Positions 34,076 through 43,197 are shown, numbered from the stretch's first letter. The stretch: DNA of 64,000 nucleotides from Thioalkalivibrio sulfidiphilus HL-EbGr7 (GCF_000021985.1 NC_011901.1:3110501-3174500), one strand, 5' to 3'. Notes: generated by a model not told the origin, from the sequence alone. Made by a program: numbers and translations.

Positions 34076-35440
34076 ATGACAGCGCAGGATTCTCAGTACG
34101 GACCGCAACCTCTGCCCGCCAGCCGCCGCCTGGCCGCTGCGTGGCTCGGCCTCGGGGTATGTGCCCTCGGCGTGGCCGGCATCTTTGCCATCCTGCTGGT
34201 GCTGGCCCGGGCGCCCGGCACGTCAGCCCTGTTTCCCACCCAGGATTTTTTCCGCACCGCCCTGGTGGTGCACGTGGACCAGTCGGTCCTGATCTGGTTT
34301 CTGGCCTTTGCCGGCATGCTCTGGAGCCTGCATGCCCGGCCCGGGGTGATGCCCATGCGCTGGCTGAGCCTGGCCCTCGCCGCCGGCGGTGCGGCACTGC
34401 TGGCCGCCTCACCCTTCCTGGGTGCCGGTGATCCTTCCCTCAACAACTACGTGCCGGTGTTGCGTCACCCGGTGTTCCATGCCGCCCTGCTGCTGTTCGG
34501 CATCGGCATCGTGCTGCAGGTCCTGAGCTACGGCCTGCGCCACCACCCCGCGCGACTCTGGCCGGACCCGCTGCACATCGGCATCTACACCGCCGGCCTG
34601 GCCACCCTGGCCAGCGTCGGCTCGCTGATCTGGAGCGGGCTTTCCCTGGCCGACCTGCCGGGGCGCGGCCAGAGCGAGGCCTATTTCGAACTGCTGTTCT
34701 GGGGCGGCGGCCATATCCTGCAGTTCGCCTACACCCAGGTCATGCTGGTGGCCTGGATCTGGACCGCCCGCCAGGCCGGCATCCGCATCCCGCTGGCGGA
34801 CCGCTGGCTCAGCCTCGTCCTGGTACTCGGCGTGCTGCCGCTGCTGGCCGCGCCGCTGATCCACCTGGCCTACCCGATCGCCTCAGCGGAGTTTCGCAAT
34901 GGCTTCACCGCCCTGATGCAGTACGGCAACAGCCTGGCCGCCGTACCCATCGGGCTCCTGATCCTGTTCGGCCTGAGCACCGGGCGCGCCTTCCGGGATC
35001 CGGCCATGACCGCCCCCTACCGCGCCCTGCTCGCCTCCCTGCTGCTGTTCGCGGTAGGCGGGCTGCTGGGGGTGATGATCGGTGACGTGAACACCGTGAT
35101 CACCGCCCACTACCATGGCTCCATCGTCGGCGTGACCCTGGCCCTCATGGGCCTCTCCTATCTGCTCCTGCCCCGCCTGGGCTGGGCACCCGCCACCGGG
35201 CGCATGGCCCGCATCCAGCCGGTGATCTACGCCACCGGACAACTGCTGCACATCGGCGGACTGGCGGTGTCCGGGATGATGGGCATCGAGCGCAAGACCG
35301 CCGGCAGCGAGCAGGGCCTGGACGGACTGACCCACTTCTTCATGGGCATCATGGGGCTGGGCGGCCTGCTCGCCGTGATCGGCGGCATCCTGTTCGTACT
35401 GGTGATTGCCCGATCCTTCCTGGGACGCGAGCGGCCCTGA
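34076..35440 (+). CDS. Orphan heme-copper oxidase subunit I-like membrane protein
   Basis: 454 residues and about 12 hydrophobic helices. Ligand positions resemble a compact cbb3/NorB-like subunit I: VVHVDQSVLIWFLAF (helix 2 His), FWGGGHILQFAYTQ (helix 6 His) and the AHYHGSIVGVTLALMG pair (HxH of helix 10). The helix 7 region, where CuB normally has HH, reads APLIHLAYP with one His. No other oxidase subunit is adjacent on this strand; it lies between ctaA and cyoE. It may reduce O2 or NO, or have a non-catalytic role. Family membership is clear but function is open. Confidence 0.75.
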   Translation: MTAQDSQYGPQPLPASRRLAAAWLGLGVCALGVAGIFAILLVLARAPGTSALFPTQDFFRTALVVHVDQSVLIWFLAFAGMLWSLHARPGVMPMRWLSLALAAGGAALLAASPFLGAGDPSLNNYVPVLRHPVFHAALLLFGIGIVLQVLSYGLRHHPARLWPDPLHIGIYTAGLATLASVGSLIWSGLSLADLPGRGQSEAYFELLFWGGGHILQFAYTQVMLVAWIWTARQAGIRIPLADRWLSLVLVLGVLPLLAAPLIHLAYPIASAEFRNGFTALMQYGNSLAAVPIGLLILFGLSTGRAFRDPAMTAPYRALLASLLLFAVGGLLGVMIGDVNTVITAHYHGSIVGVTLALMGLSYLLLPRLGWAPATGRMARIQPVIYATGQLLHIGGLAVSGMMGIERKTAGSEQGLDGLTHFFMGIMGLGGLLAVIGGILFVLVIARSFLGRERP

Positions 35441-35446
35441 AGCCGC

Positions 35447-35476
35447 AAAAAAAGAGCGGCGCATCGGATGCGCCGC
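35447..35476 (-). terminator. Rho-independent terminator of the cyoE transcript
   Basis: The stem GCGGCGCAT - CGG - ATGCGCCGC is followed on the minus strand by seven T. It begins eight bases after the cyoE stop and also lies just beyond the convergent oxidase-like gene. Confidence 0.92.
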
Positions 35477-35483
35477 CCTGTCA

Positions 35484-36392
35484 TCAGGCCATCATCATGC
35501 GCACGTAGTGATCCACCAGCAGCAGGGCGAACATGGCGGTCAGGTAGAAAATCGAGTAGCCGAAGGTGGGCATGGCGTAGCGGTCATCGGGACTGCGCCA
35601 CAGGCGGTAGGCATGGAATACGAAACCGATACCCAGCGCCAGGGCACCGACCAGATAGATCAGGCCGGTCATGTGAATGATGAAGGGCACCAGTGACACG
35701 GTCAGCAGCATCAGGGTGTAGAGCAGCACCTGGAGCTTGGTGAACGCCACGCCGTGGGTGACCGGCAACATGGGGATGCCGGCCCGGGCATAGTCTTCCC
35801 GGCGTCGAATGGCCAGGGCCCAGAAATGGGGTGGCGTCCAGACGAAGATGAGCAGCACCAGCAGCAGCGGCTCCACCGTGATCTGGCCGGTGACCGCGAC
35901 CCAGCCCAGCAGCGGCGGCAACGCACCCGCCAGACCACCCCAGACAATGTTCTGGGGCGTGGTACGCTTGAGGAAGACGGTGTAGATCACCGCGTAGCCG
36001 ATCAGCGCAAAGAAGGTCAGCACCGCGGTCAGCACGTTGACGGCGAGCACCAGGATCCCCATGGCCACCACGCCCATGGCAATGGCAAAGACCAGGGCCT
36101 TCTGGGTCTCCAGCTGTCCGGTGGGCAGCGGGCGGTTGCGGGTCCTGTCCATCACCGCATCGATGCGCCGGTCGATGACGTGATTGAGGGCCGCGCCCGA
36201 GGCCGCGGCCAGCCCGATGCCAAGCAGACCAAACAGCATGGTGTGCCAGGGCACCATGCCGGGCACCGACAGCAGCATCCCCACCAGGGCGGTGAACAGG
36301 ATGAGCGCAACCACCTTGGGTTTGCCCAGCTCGTAGTAGCGGCGCCACGACCCTGCGTGGGACTTGGACAGCGTCAGATCAGCGATGGCCAT
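35484..36392 (-). CDS. cyoE: Heme O synthase (protoheme IX farnesyltransferase)
   Basis: UbiA-type prenyltransferase adding farnesyl to heme B, the step before CtaA. 302 residues, nine helices. First Asp motif DRRIDAVMDRTRNRPLPTG, and the second loop with IRRREDYARAGIPMLPVT. Last gene of the SURF1-Sco-cyoE unit; its start overlaps the end of the Sco-like gene by 14 bases. Also called ctaB. Confidence 0.96.
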   Translation of the reverse strand: MAIADLTLSKSHAGSWRRYYELGKPKVVALILFTALVGMLLSVPGMVPWHTMLFGLLGIGLAAASGAALNHVIDRRIDAVMDRTRNRPLPTGQLETQKALVFAIAMGVVAMGILVLAVNVLTAVLTFFALIGYAVIYTVFLKRTTPQNIVWGGLAGALPPLLGWVAVTGQITVEPLLLVLLIFVWTPPHFWALAIRRREDYARAGIPMLPVTHGVAFTKLQVLLYTLMLLTVSLVPFIIHMTGLIYLVGALALGIGFVFHAYRLWRSPDDRYAMPTFGYSIFYLTAMFALLLVDHYVRMMMA

Positions 36393-37029
36393 AACCAGCT
36401 CCCTTTACCCAGTTTCTTGATGCCTTGAGAAGAAATTCCATGTCCCTGAGGACGTGTTTCGCCGGTGCGTCCCCGGCGTACGCCATCATCAGGTTGCCCA
36501 TGGGGTCCATGATGAGCATGCGACTGTCCGCGGAATCCGGACCTGGCAGCTGCGCCTGCAGGGACTGCAATGCCTCGGGGCCGATCAGCGCCACATGCAT
36601 GCCCGGGAATTCTTCCGCAGTCGCATCCACCGACAGCCCCTGGGGCACGATGAGCAGGCGCTCCACCACGTAACGCCCCTCCCCTACGGCGAGACGAATC
36701 TGACGCATGTCCACCATCTGGCCGCGGCAGGCGTCTGCGCAACCCGTGGAGCTGAGGGTGACCAGGGTCCACTTGCCATGCAGTTGGGCGGGATCGAAGG
36801 CCGCGCCATCGGCCTGGCGCAAGGCGAAGCGTTCGTCGAGGGCCACTACCGGCTCGATCAGCTCACCCAGATTCTTCCGCCCCGTGGGCAACTGGTCGGG
36901 GTTGAGATAGAACCACCACGCCGCCATCACCGGCAGTGAAAAGAGGACCAGCAGGATCCACAAGGGCATCATCCTGCGCCACCCCGGGGTCTGCGTCACA
37001 GAGGCCTGATCGGCCTGCACTGCATTCAT
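36379..37029 (-). CDS. Sco-like copper chaperone for cytochrome oxidase assembly
   Basis: 216-residue membrane-anchored thioredoxin-fold protein: one N-terminal helix (MPLWILLVLFSLPVMAAWWF), then a periplasmic domain with STGCADAC (CxxxC copper site) near residue 100. It departs from classic Sco1 in the rest of the fold, and a C-terminal conserved His is not obvious, so it is called Sco-like. Probable role in delivering Cu or reducing CuA cysteines of CtaC. ATG 37029 overlaps the SURF1 stop (ATGA). Confidence 0.82.
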   Translation of the reverse strand: MNAVQADQASVTQTPGWRRMMPLWILLVLFSLPVMAAWWFYLNPDQLPTGRKNLGELIEPVVALDERFALRQADGAAFDPAQLHGKWTLVTLSSTGCADACRGQMVDMRQIRLAVGEGRYVVERLLIVPQGLSVDATAEEFPGMHVALIGPEALQSLQAQLPGPDSADSRMLIMDPMGNLMMAYAGDAPAKHVLRDMEFLLKASRNWVKGAGYGHR

Positions 37030-37763
37030 TGAGCCTCCCTCATCACGGCTTTGGCGCTCAGACTCAGGCGCAGATAGATGACAATCACGATCAGGGCGAA
37101 GGCAAACCACTGGATCGCGTAACCGATATGCATGCCCACCTTGGGCTCTTCGCGGGGCCAATCACGGACATAACCATGGGGCACTCCTCGATCCAGAAGC
37201 AGCAGCATGGGGACGACCGGCGAATCCACCGTGGCACGGAACAACTCCACGGTCATGTAGGGCCAGCGGCTGCCCCAGTCCCTGGCGGCTTGCGGTCCGG
37301 CGTGCAGGGTGATCGCAGGAGGCGAAGGCTCATAGACCATGCCTGTGACCGACACTTCGCCCTCCGGCACTGGCGCCTCGGGAAGACCGCCTCCGGGCGG
37401 GGCCTCGACCCAGCCCCGATTGACCAGCAGCAGCGCATCGCTGTCTGCGAGCCGCAGCGGCGTGATCACATGGAAACCGGTGCGGCTGCCGTGCCTGCGG
37501 TTTTCAATGAAAAACTGGCTGTCCGCATCAAAAACCCCCAAGGCCTGTGCATGGCGATAACGCAGTTCCTCGGGATCGACCTGAGCATTCACGAGACTGA
37601 CGGGCGGAAGTGCGTTGCGCTCATCCATGCTGCGCGCGAGCTCACGCTTGTATTCAGCGCGCTCCAACTGCCAGGCACCGAGGCTCGAAAACAACGTGAC
37701 CAGTATCAGCATGATGAGTGTCGGTAGCGGGCGGATCCGGAATTCATACTTACCCGCTGTCAT
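37026..37763 (-). CDS. SURF1-family oxidase assembly protein
   Basis: Heme A chaperone for aa3-type oxidase. 245 residues with helices at both ends (about 10-30 and near 220-240) and a periplasmic domain containing LGAWQLERAEYKREL, the VITPL...LLVNRGWV signature and a YAIQWFAFALI end. ATG 37763 is chosen as it places the first helix normally. Divergent from the small DUF2909 gene. Confidence 0.93.
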   Translation of the reverse strand: MTAGKYEFRIRPLPTLIMLILVTLFSSLGAWQLERAEYKRELARSMDERNALPPVSLVNAQVDPEELRYRHAQALGVFDADSQFFIENRRHGSRTGFHVITPLRLADSDALLLVNRGWVEAPPGGGLPEAPVPEGEVSVTGMVYEPSPPAITLHAGPQAARDWGSRWPYMTVELFRATVDSPVVPMLLLLDRGVPHGYVRDWPREEPKVGMHIGYAIQWFAFALIVIVIYLRLSLSAKAVMREAQ

Positions 37764-37816
37764 GGAATTGCTATAGTTGCCTGAATCAAGTGGATGACTC
37801 GCTGCCGCCAAGGGCC

Positions 37817-38029
37817 ATGATCATGAAAATTGTCGTCGTACTCTTCCTGGCCTTCATCGTGTTTTCCCTGTTCCAGGGTATGTATTACCTGGCCAAGGAT
37901 GGCGGGGAGCGAGACAAGACCCGTGTCGTGCGTGCGCTGACCTGGCGCATCGGACTGTCCCTCGTCCTGTTTGCCCTGCTGCTGCTGGGCTATGCCACGG
38001 GACTCCTCCAGCCCACCGGGCTCCGATAA
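37817..38029 (+). CDS. DUF2909-type twin-helix small membrane protein
   Basis: 70 residues with two hydrophobic helices (MKIVVVLFLAFIVFSLFQG and ALTWRIGLSLVLFALLLLG) flanking a charged loop. Genes of this type are often found next to coxIII/SURF1 in gammaproteobacteria; the role in the oxidase is inferred only. It is the one plus-strand gene in the minus-strand cta cluster. ATG 37817 and ATG 37823 are both possible. A longer frame upstream overlaps SURF1. Confidence 0.8.
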   Translation: MIMKIVVVLFLAFIVFSLFQGMYYLAKDGGERDKTRVVRALTWRIGLSLVLFALLLLGYATGLLQPTGLR

Positions 38030-38045
38030 ACCCGCCCCACCTGCA

Positions 38046-38089
38046 CACTCGGGATGGCCAATGGTTGAGTCCATTGGCCATCCCGAGTG
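38046..38089. terminator. Perfect 19-bp hairpin between convergent DUF2909 and ctaE genes
   Basis: CACTCGGGATGGCCAATGG (38046-38064) is exactly complementary to 38071-38089, with a 6-nt loop. It lies between two convergent stop codons (38029 and 38091). It lacks a T run, so it may act by stalling or stabilising both 3' ends rather than as a standard intrinsic terminator. Confidence 0.65.
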
Positions 38090-38090
38090 C

Positions 38091-38966
38091 TTACAGCCAG
38101 TAGACGAACACGAACAGCGCCAGCCACACCACGTCCACGAAGTGCCAGTACCAGGCCGCCGCCTCGAAGGCGAAGTGGTTATGGGGCGAGAAGTGTCCCT
38201 TGATGGCACGACCCAGCACCGCCAGCAGCATGATGGCGCCGACGATCACGTGGAAACCGTGGAAGCCCGTGAGCATGAAGAAGGTGGATCCGTAGATGCC
38301 CTGCTCCAGGGTGAGGTTCAGGTCGCGGTAGGCATGGATGTACTCGTAGGCCTGGAAACCGACGAAGATGAAGCCCAGCACGACCGTCGCGATCAGGCCC
38401 CATATCAGTTGCTTCTGGTCGTTCTTCTTCAGCGCCCAGTGGGCCCAGGTCAGGGTGGCGCCGGAAGACAGCAGGATCGCGGTGTTGAGTGCCGGGATAC
38501 CCCAGGCGCCCATGGCCTCGAACTCACCGGCTGTGGGTTGCGGCCCCGCGCTGGGCCAGACCGCCTCGAAGCCGCTGTAAAGCAGCTGGTGCGTCATGGC
38601 CAGATAGCCCTCGCCACCCAGCCAGGGTAAGGCGATGGTACGCAGATAGAACAGGGCGCCGAAGAAGCTCAGGAAGAAGAATACTTCCGAGGCGATGAAC
38701 CAGAACATGCCCTGGCGGAATGATCGGCTGACCTGTGCATTGTAGACATTGGACAGGTTCTCCCTCACCACGTCGCTGAACCAGCCGTAGAACATCACGG
38801 CCAGCAGGATGAAGCCGGCGAAAAAGATCCAGGCACCGAGACCGACCGCGTTGATCCACAGCGCGAGGCCGAAGACCATGAGCAGGGCCGAGATCATTGC
38901 AACGATCGGCCATGGGCTGGACTCGGGTACGTAGTAATGGTCTTGTCCGTGCTGTGCGCTGGCCAT
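38091..38966 (-). CDS. ctaE: aa3-type cytochrome c oxidase subunit III
   Basis: Seven-helix subunit that stabilises the catalytic core. 291 residues; HYYVPESSPWPIV opening, WFSDVVRENL, FFLSFFGALFYLR, and the C-terminal GFHGFHVIVGA and FEAAAWYWHFVDVVWLALF that are diagnostic. Follows ctaG in the minus-strand cta operon. Confidence 0.96.
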   Translation of the reverse strand: MASAQHGQDHYYVPESSPWPIVAMISALLMVFGLALWINAVGLGAWIFFAGFILLAVMFYGWFSDVVRENLSNVYNAQVSRSFRQGMFWFIASEVFFFLSFFGALFYLRTIALPWLGGEGYLAMTHQLLYSGFEAVWPSAGPQPTAGEFEAMGAWGIPALNTAILLSSGATLTWAHWALKKNDQKQLIWGLIATVVLGFIFVGFQAYEYIHAYRDLNLTLEQGIYGSTFFMLTGFHGFHVIVGAIMLLAVLGRAIKGHFSPHNHFAFEAAAWYWHFVDVVWLALFVFVYWL

Positions 38967-39034
38967 GCTCTACCTCATTTGTAATGTTTTTTATTGAAAT
39001 GCCTTAGCCCGAAGTGAACGGAACTCGCCGCCAC

Positions 39035-39583
39035 TCAACCATCCAGGTGCATGAAGTTGTAGGACAGGGTCAGCGAGGTCACCCCGTCAGGCAATGCCGG
39101 CGACACCACGAAACGCAATGGCATCTCCCTTCTCTCCCCGCCGTCGAGGGTCTGCTTCACGAAGCAGAAACATTCCGTCTTGTTGAAGAAGTCATTGGCC
39201 TGCCACGGGATGACCGTGGGCAGCGCCTGGCCCGTGACCTTGGCCGAGGAGCGATTGCTGGCCACGAACATCACCTCGTGCATCTCGCCCGGCCTCACAC
39301 GCAGGCTGCGCTCGTTCGACTCCAGGGCCCAGGGCAGGCTCGGATGCACGGTGGTATCGAAACGCACCGTCACCCAGCGGTCCTGCACCTCGCCCAGCGG
39401 GTCGACCCTGGCCTGCACGTTGAGCGCCCTCTGCTGATCGGCGGACTGGATGCCGACCACCTGGCAATACAGGTTGTACAGGGGCACCAGGGCAAAACCG
39501 AAGCCGAACATCCCGATGGTCAAGGCGCCCAGCCAGAGCACCATGCGGCCGCTGCCCTTGCGCACATCCGGATCCCTTTCCAT
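39035..39583 (-). CDS. ctaG: Cytochrome c oxidase copper chaperone Cox11/CtaG
   Basis: Delivers copper to the CuB site of subunit I. One N-terminal helix (WLGALTIGMFGFGFALVPLYN) with the adjacent CQV cysteine, then a periplasmic beta domain with the copper motif ECFCFVKQ. ATG 39583 is preferred (GAGGTGA upstream) over the in-frame GTG at 39592 that would extend into the previous small gene. 182 residues, normal for Cox11. Confidence 0.95.
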   Translation of the reverse strand: MERDPDVRKGSGRMVLWLGALTIGMFGFGFALVPLYNLYCQVVGIQSADQQRALNVQARVDPLGEVQDRWVTVRFDTTVHPSLPWALESNERSLRVRPGEMHEVMFVASNRSSAKVTGQALPTVIPWQANDFFNKTECFCFVKQTLDGGERREMPLRFVVSPALPDGVTSLTLSYNFMHLDG

Positions 39584-39588
39584 ACCTC

Positions 39589-39735
39589 TCACCTCAGTCC
39601 CGTGGCCAGTTCAAAGAGCCCGACCCAGAAGGGCACCGCCGTGATGAACATCAGGATCACGATCACCAGCACCCACAGGGCAAGCTTGACGTTCTTGCGT
39701 CTGAGCTCAGGCGGGTACTCGGGTCTGCTCATCAT
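39589..39735 (-). CDS. 48-residue single-helix membrane protein between ctaD and ctaG
   Basis: Reads MMSRPEYPPELRRKN, then a helix (KLALWVLVIVILMFITAV) and a short PFWVGLFELATGLR end. Position between coxI and cox11 is where many proteobacteria encode a small oxidase-assembly membrane protein. An alternative ATG lies one codon in. The gene is short but has coding-like codon use and ends six bases before the ctaG start. Confidence 0.8.
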   Translation of the reverse strand: MMSRPEYPPELRRKNVKLALWVLVIVILMFITAVPFWVGLFELATGLR

Positions 39736-39756
39736 GGTTTGCCTCTCTTTCTCAGG

Positions 39757-39781
39757 GCGAAGGCGGCAGCGCCGCCTTCGC
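39757..39781. other. Hairpin between ctaD and the 48-aa gene
   Basis: The 11-bp stem GCGAAGGCGGC/GCCGCCTTCGC with a 3-nt loop lies nine bases after the ctaD stop. There is no T run. It probably protects the ctaCD message or sets lower expression of the downstream assembly genes. Confidence 0.7.
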
Positions 39782-39789
39782 TGTCAGGG

Positions 39790-41391
39790 TCAGGCCGTCT
39801 TGATGGTCGGCGGCGTGGTCCAGGTGTGATGGGGCGGCGGAGACTCCACTTCCCATTCCAGACCCTGGGCGTTCTCCCAGGACCGGGCCTTGGCCTTCTC
39901 GCCGCCCCGCACCGCCTTGATGATGATGTACAGGAACAACAGATGGCTGATGCCGAAGAAGAAGGCACCCACGGACGAGATCATGTTGAACTCCGTGAAC
40001 ATCACGTTGTAGTCCACGATGCGCCGCGGCATACCCGCCAGGCCGATGAAGTGCTGCGGGAAGAAGGTGATGTTGAAGCTCACCACGTGCAGCCAGAAGA
40101 AGGTCTTGGCCAGCTTCTCGTCATACATGTGCCCGGTCCACTTGGGCAGCCAGTAGAACACGCCGGCAAACAGACCCCAGACGGCACCCGGCAGCAGCAC
40201 GTAGTGGAAGTGCGCCACCACGAACATGGAGTCGTGGTACTGCATGTCGGCGGGGACCACCGCGAGCATCACACCCGTCAGTCCTCCGAAGGAGAACATC
40301 AGGATGATGGCGATCGCGAACAGCATGGGCGTCTCGAAGGTCATGGCGCCCCGCCACATGGTCATCATATAGTTGAAGATGATCAGGCCCACCGGGATCG
40401 AGATCAGGATGGTCATGATCATGAAGTACTGCACGGCGGCCAGGGACATGCCGACGGTGTACTGGTGATGCGCCCAGACGATCATGCCCAGGGCCGCAAT
40501 GGCGATCATCGCACCGATCAGCGAGTGATGGCCGAACAGCGGCTTGCGGGAGAAGGTGGGCAGGATGGAGGCCAGCACACCCAGGGAGGGCAGGATCAGG
40601 ATATACACCTCGGGATGACCGAAGAACCAGAACAGGTGCTGGAACAGCACCGGGTCACCACCGCCGGCCGCGATGAAGAAGCTGGTGCCGAAGTGACGAT
40701 CGAACAGCAGCATGGTCACGCCGGCCGCCAGCACGGGCACCACCAGGATCAGCAGGAAGGCGGTGACCAGCCAGGCCCACACAAAGATGGGCAGCTGGAT
40801 CATGCGCAGACCCGGGGCGCGCATGTTGAAGATGGTGACGATGATGTTTATGGACGCCAGCACCGACGACACACCCAGCAGGTGGATGGCGAAGATGAGG
40901 AAGTCCATGGACATGCCCACCTGCAGGGACAGGGGTGGGTACAGCGTCCAGCCGGTGTTGATCTGGGTGCCGCCGCCGGGGAAGAACGGCACGATGAACG
41001 ACAGGATCAGCATCAGGGCCGCCGCGGGGAGGATCCAGAAACTCAGGTTGTTCATACGCGGCAGGGCCATGTCCGGCGCGCCGATCATGAGGGGGATCAT
41101 CCAGTTGGCCAGACCCGCAGCCGCCGGCATCACCGCGCCGAAGATCATGATCAGGGCGTGGTTGGTGACCAGGTTGTTGTACAGGTCGGGCTGCACCAGC
41201 TGCAGACCCGGCATGAACAGCTCGGCACGGATCACCATGGCACTGGCGCCGCCCAGGAACAGCATGATCAGGGCGAACACCAGGTACATGGTCCCGATGT
41301 CCTTGTGGTTGGTAGAGAACAGCCAGCGCTTCAGGCCGCTCGGCGGGCCGTGATGCTCGTGATCGGCGTGGGCATGTGTGGCGGTCGTCAT
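39790..41391 (-). CDS. ctaD: aa3-type cytochrome c oxidase subunit I
   Basis: Catalytic subunit with heme a and heme a3-CuB. 533 residues, 12 helices. Ligand motifs: NHALIMIFGAVMP (heme a His), WFFGHPEVYI with the cross-linked His-Tyr, AHHQYTVG (CuB), and AHFHYVLLPG (heme a3/a). Proton-channel residues of the A1 type (EVYILILPS) appear intact. Directly downstream of ctaC. Confidence 0.98.
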   Translation of the reverse strand: MTTATHAHADHEHHGPPSGLKRWLFSTNHKDIGTMYLVFALIMLFLGGASAMVIRAELFMPGLQLVQPDLYNNLVTNHALIMIFGAVMPAAAGLANWMIPLMIGAPDMALPRMNNLSFWILPAAALMLILSFIVPFFPGGGTQINTGWTLYPPLSLQVGMSMDFLIFAIHLLGVSSVLASINIIVTIFNMRAPGLRMIQLPIFVWAWLVTAFLLILVVPVLAAGVTMLLFDRHFGTSFFIAAGGGDPVLFQHLFWFFGHPEVYILILPSLGVLASILPTFSRKPLFGHHSLIGAMIAIAALGMIVWAHHQYTVGMSLAAVQYFMIMTILISIPVGLIIFNYMMTMWRGAMTFETPMLFAIAIILMFSFGGLTGVMLAVVPADMQYHDSMFVVAHFHYVLLPGAVWGLFAGVFYWLPKWTGHMYDEKLAKTFFWLHVVSFNITFFPQHFIGLAGMPRRIVDYNVMFTEFNMISSVGAFFFGISHLLFLYIIIKAVRGGEKAKARSWENAQGLEWEVESPPPHHTWTTPPTIKTA

Positions 41392-41416
41392 GTCTTTATT
41401 CTCCTAGCAGACTCAA

Positions 41417-42559
41417 TCAGCGCGCGGCATTCACGTCGGAGGGCTGGACCACGTCACCGGTATCGTTACCCCAGGCATTGCGCTGGTAGGTGATGATGGA
41501 TGCGATCTCCAGATCGTTCAGGGAATTCCAGGCAGCCATGGCGGTGCCCGGGACGCCCTTGAGGACGACCTCCATGTGGCGGGGGATGGGACCCGTCGCC
41601 ACGGCACTGCCCCGGATGGCCGGGAAGGCCGGTGGCATGCCGGAACCATCCGCCTGATGGCAGGCGGCACACATGGTGTTGTAGAGCCTTTCCCCGCGGG
41701 CCATCAGCTCGTCCTTGTCCCATTCACGCTCGGCGGTCGCCTCGGCCAGTGCAGCCAGCTTGACCTGCTTCTGCTCCTCGATCCAGGCGTCGAAACGTTC
41801 CTGGGAGACACTCTCCACCACGATGGGCATGCGCGCATGCCAGGTGCCGCACAGCTCGGCACACTGGCCGCGGAACACGCCTTCACGGGTGAGGTTCACC
41901 CAGGTCTCGGTGACATAGCCCGGAATGGCGTCCTTCTTCACGGCCAACTCGGGGACCCAGAAGGCGTGCAGCACGTCACTGGCGGTGTGCAGGAAACGCA
42001 CCCGCTGGTGGGTCGGCAGCACCAGCCGGTTATCCACTTCACGCAGGTAGTGGATGCCCGCCTCCTCCTTGGGCACGTAGCGGCTCTCGATCTTCACGTC
42101 GTGATCCAGGTAGACGAACTCCCAGTACCACTGGTGACCGATCACCTTCACATCCAGGAGCGGCTGATCCTGGGGCACCACCCAGACCCGCTCGAGGGTC
42201 TTCTGGGCCGCGCCGGCAATGGTCAGGTCCACCCCGAGCACCATCACGGGCACGAACACCCAGGACCAGCGACCGAACCAGGTTTCATGGAAACGCTGGT
42301 CGGCGGGATAGCCCCGGGACTTGCGGTGAACGATCAGGGAGTAGATCACCACGGCGAAGATGATCACCAGCAAGATCGTGGCGATGCCCATGGTGAGCAT
42401 GTGAATGTCATAGATCTCCTGCGCCGTGGTGGAAGCCGGCGGGGGGAAGTTGATTCCCCAACGCTGCACCTCGTCCGCGGCCGCAGTGGCACCGAAACCG
42501 GTGACCGCCAGGGCAGCGGCAAGAAGGGATCTGGATCGTGATCGCTTGGTGGCCAACAT
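41417..42559 (-). CDS. ctaC: Cytochrome c oxidase subunit II with C-terminal cytochrome c domain (caa3 type)
   Basis: Accepts electrons and passes them to subunit I. Signal peptide, two helices (about 50-70 and 95-115), CuA domain with the first His in VLHAFWVPE and the CAELCGTWHARM cluster, then a linker and a cytochrome c domain with CAACH and a Met region. 380 residues, so a covalent cytochrome c makes this a caa3-type enzyme. GAGGAG precedes the ATG. Confidence 0.97.
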   Translation of the reverse strand: MLATKRSRSRSLLAAALAVTGFGATAAADEVQRWGINFPPPASTTAQEIYDIHMLTMGIATILLVIIFAVVIYSLIVHRKSRGYPADQRFHETWFGRWSWVFVPVMVLGVDLTIAGAAQKTLERVWVVPQDQPLLDVKVIGHQWYWEFVYLDHDVKIESRYVPKEEAGIHYLREVDNRLVLPTHQRVRFLHTASDVLHAFWVPELAVKKDAIPGYVTETWVNLTREGVFRGQCAELCGTWHARMPIVVESVSQERFDAWIEEQKQVKLAALAEATAEREWDKDELMARGERLYNTMCAACHQADGSGMPPAFPAIRGSAVATGPIPRHMEVVLKGVPGTAMAAWNSLNDLEIASIITYQRNAWGNDTGDVVQPSDVNAAR

Positions 42560-42705
42560 GAGGCTCCTCGTCCTGCTTAGTTATTATTCAAGGCTGGTCT
42601 TCGTGCTCGCAGCGGCTCCGGATGACCCCGGCGTCCACCCCACGAAGGACTCCCCCATTTCCATCAACACCCGACCGACCGCACTAGGCGCGGCCGCTCG
42701 ATACT

Positions 42706-43197
42706 TCATCTGACGACCACAGGCCCGTAGATGGCGGAGCGCAGGGCGCTTGCCAGTCCGCGCCGCTCGTCTTCACGCAGGCAACTGCCCACCTCGACCC
42801 AGACATCGCGGGCCGCCAGGAACAGCCGACTGGGATGACCTCGCCAGGGCGGGGGCCTGAGCACCACCCTGGAATCCTCCCGCGGCAGGCGCGTGGAACG
42901 CTCAAAGCGCCTGCCGACCACCGACACGGTGACCGCCCGGGCGGTGATATCGATGATTTCCGTGATCAGTCCGCGCCGGTACAGACTCAGTACCGCCAGG
43001 ATGATCACCAGGAGTTCCAGACCCGCAAACGGCGCGACCACCCAGTAGCCGGCGCTGACGAACACCGCCGCAATGATCCCGAGTGCCAGCGCCACCACGG
43101 CGATGAACAGGAGATTGCCACCCAGACTCAGGGAGCGATTGGGGCGAATCACGAAACGACGTTCGCTGGCTTCGCTTTCAGGAGTGACGACTCGCAT
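42706..43197 (-). CDS. DUF2244 membrane protein
   Basis: 163 residues: a cytoplasmic start (FVIRPNRSLS), two adjacent helices (about 28-70), then a soluble domain rich in beta strands (VVLRPPPWRGHPSRLFLAARD). DUF2244 genes are often near cox genes, as here just upstream of ctaC on the same strand. Function is not known. Confidence 0.85.
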   Translation of the reverse strand: MRVVTPESEASERRFVIRPNRSLSLGGNLLFIAVVALALGIIAAVFVSAGYWVVAPFAGLELLVIILAVLSLYRRGLITEIIDITARAVTVSVVGRRFERSTRLPREDSRVVLRPPPWRGHPSRLFLAARDVWVEVGSCLREDERRGLASALRSAIYGPVVVR

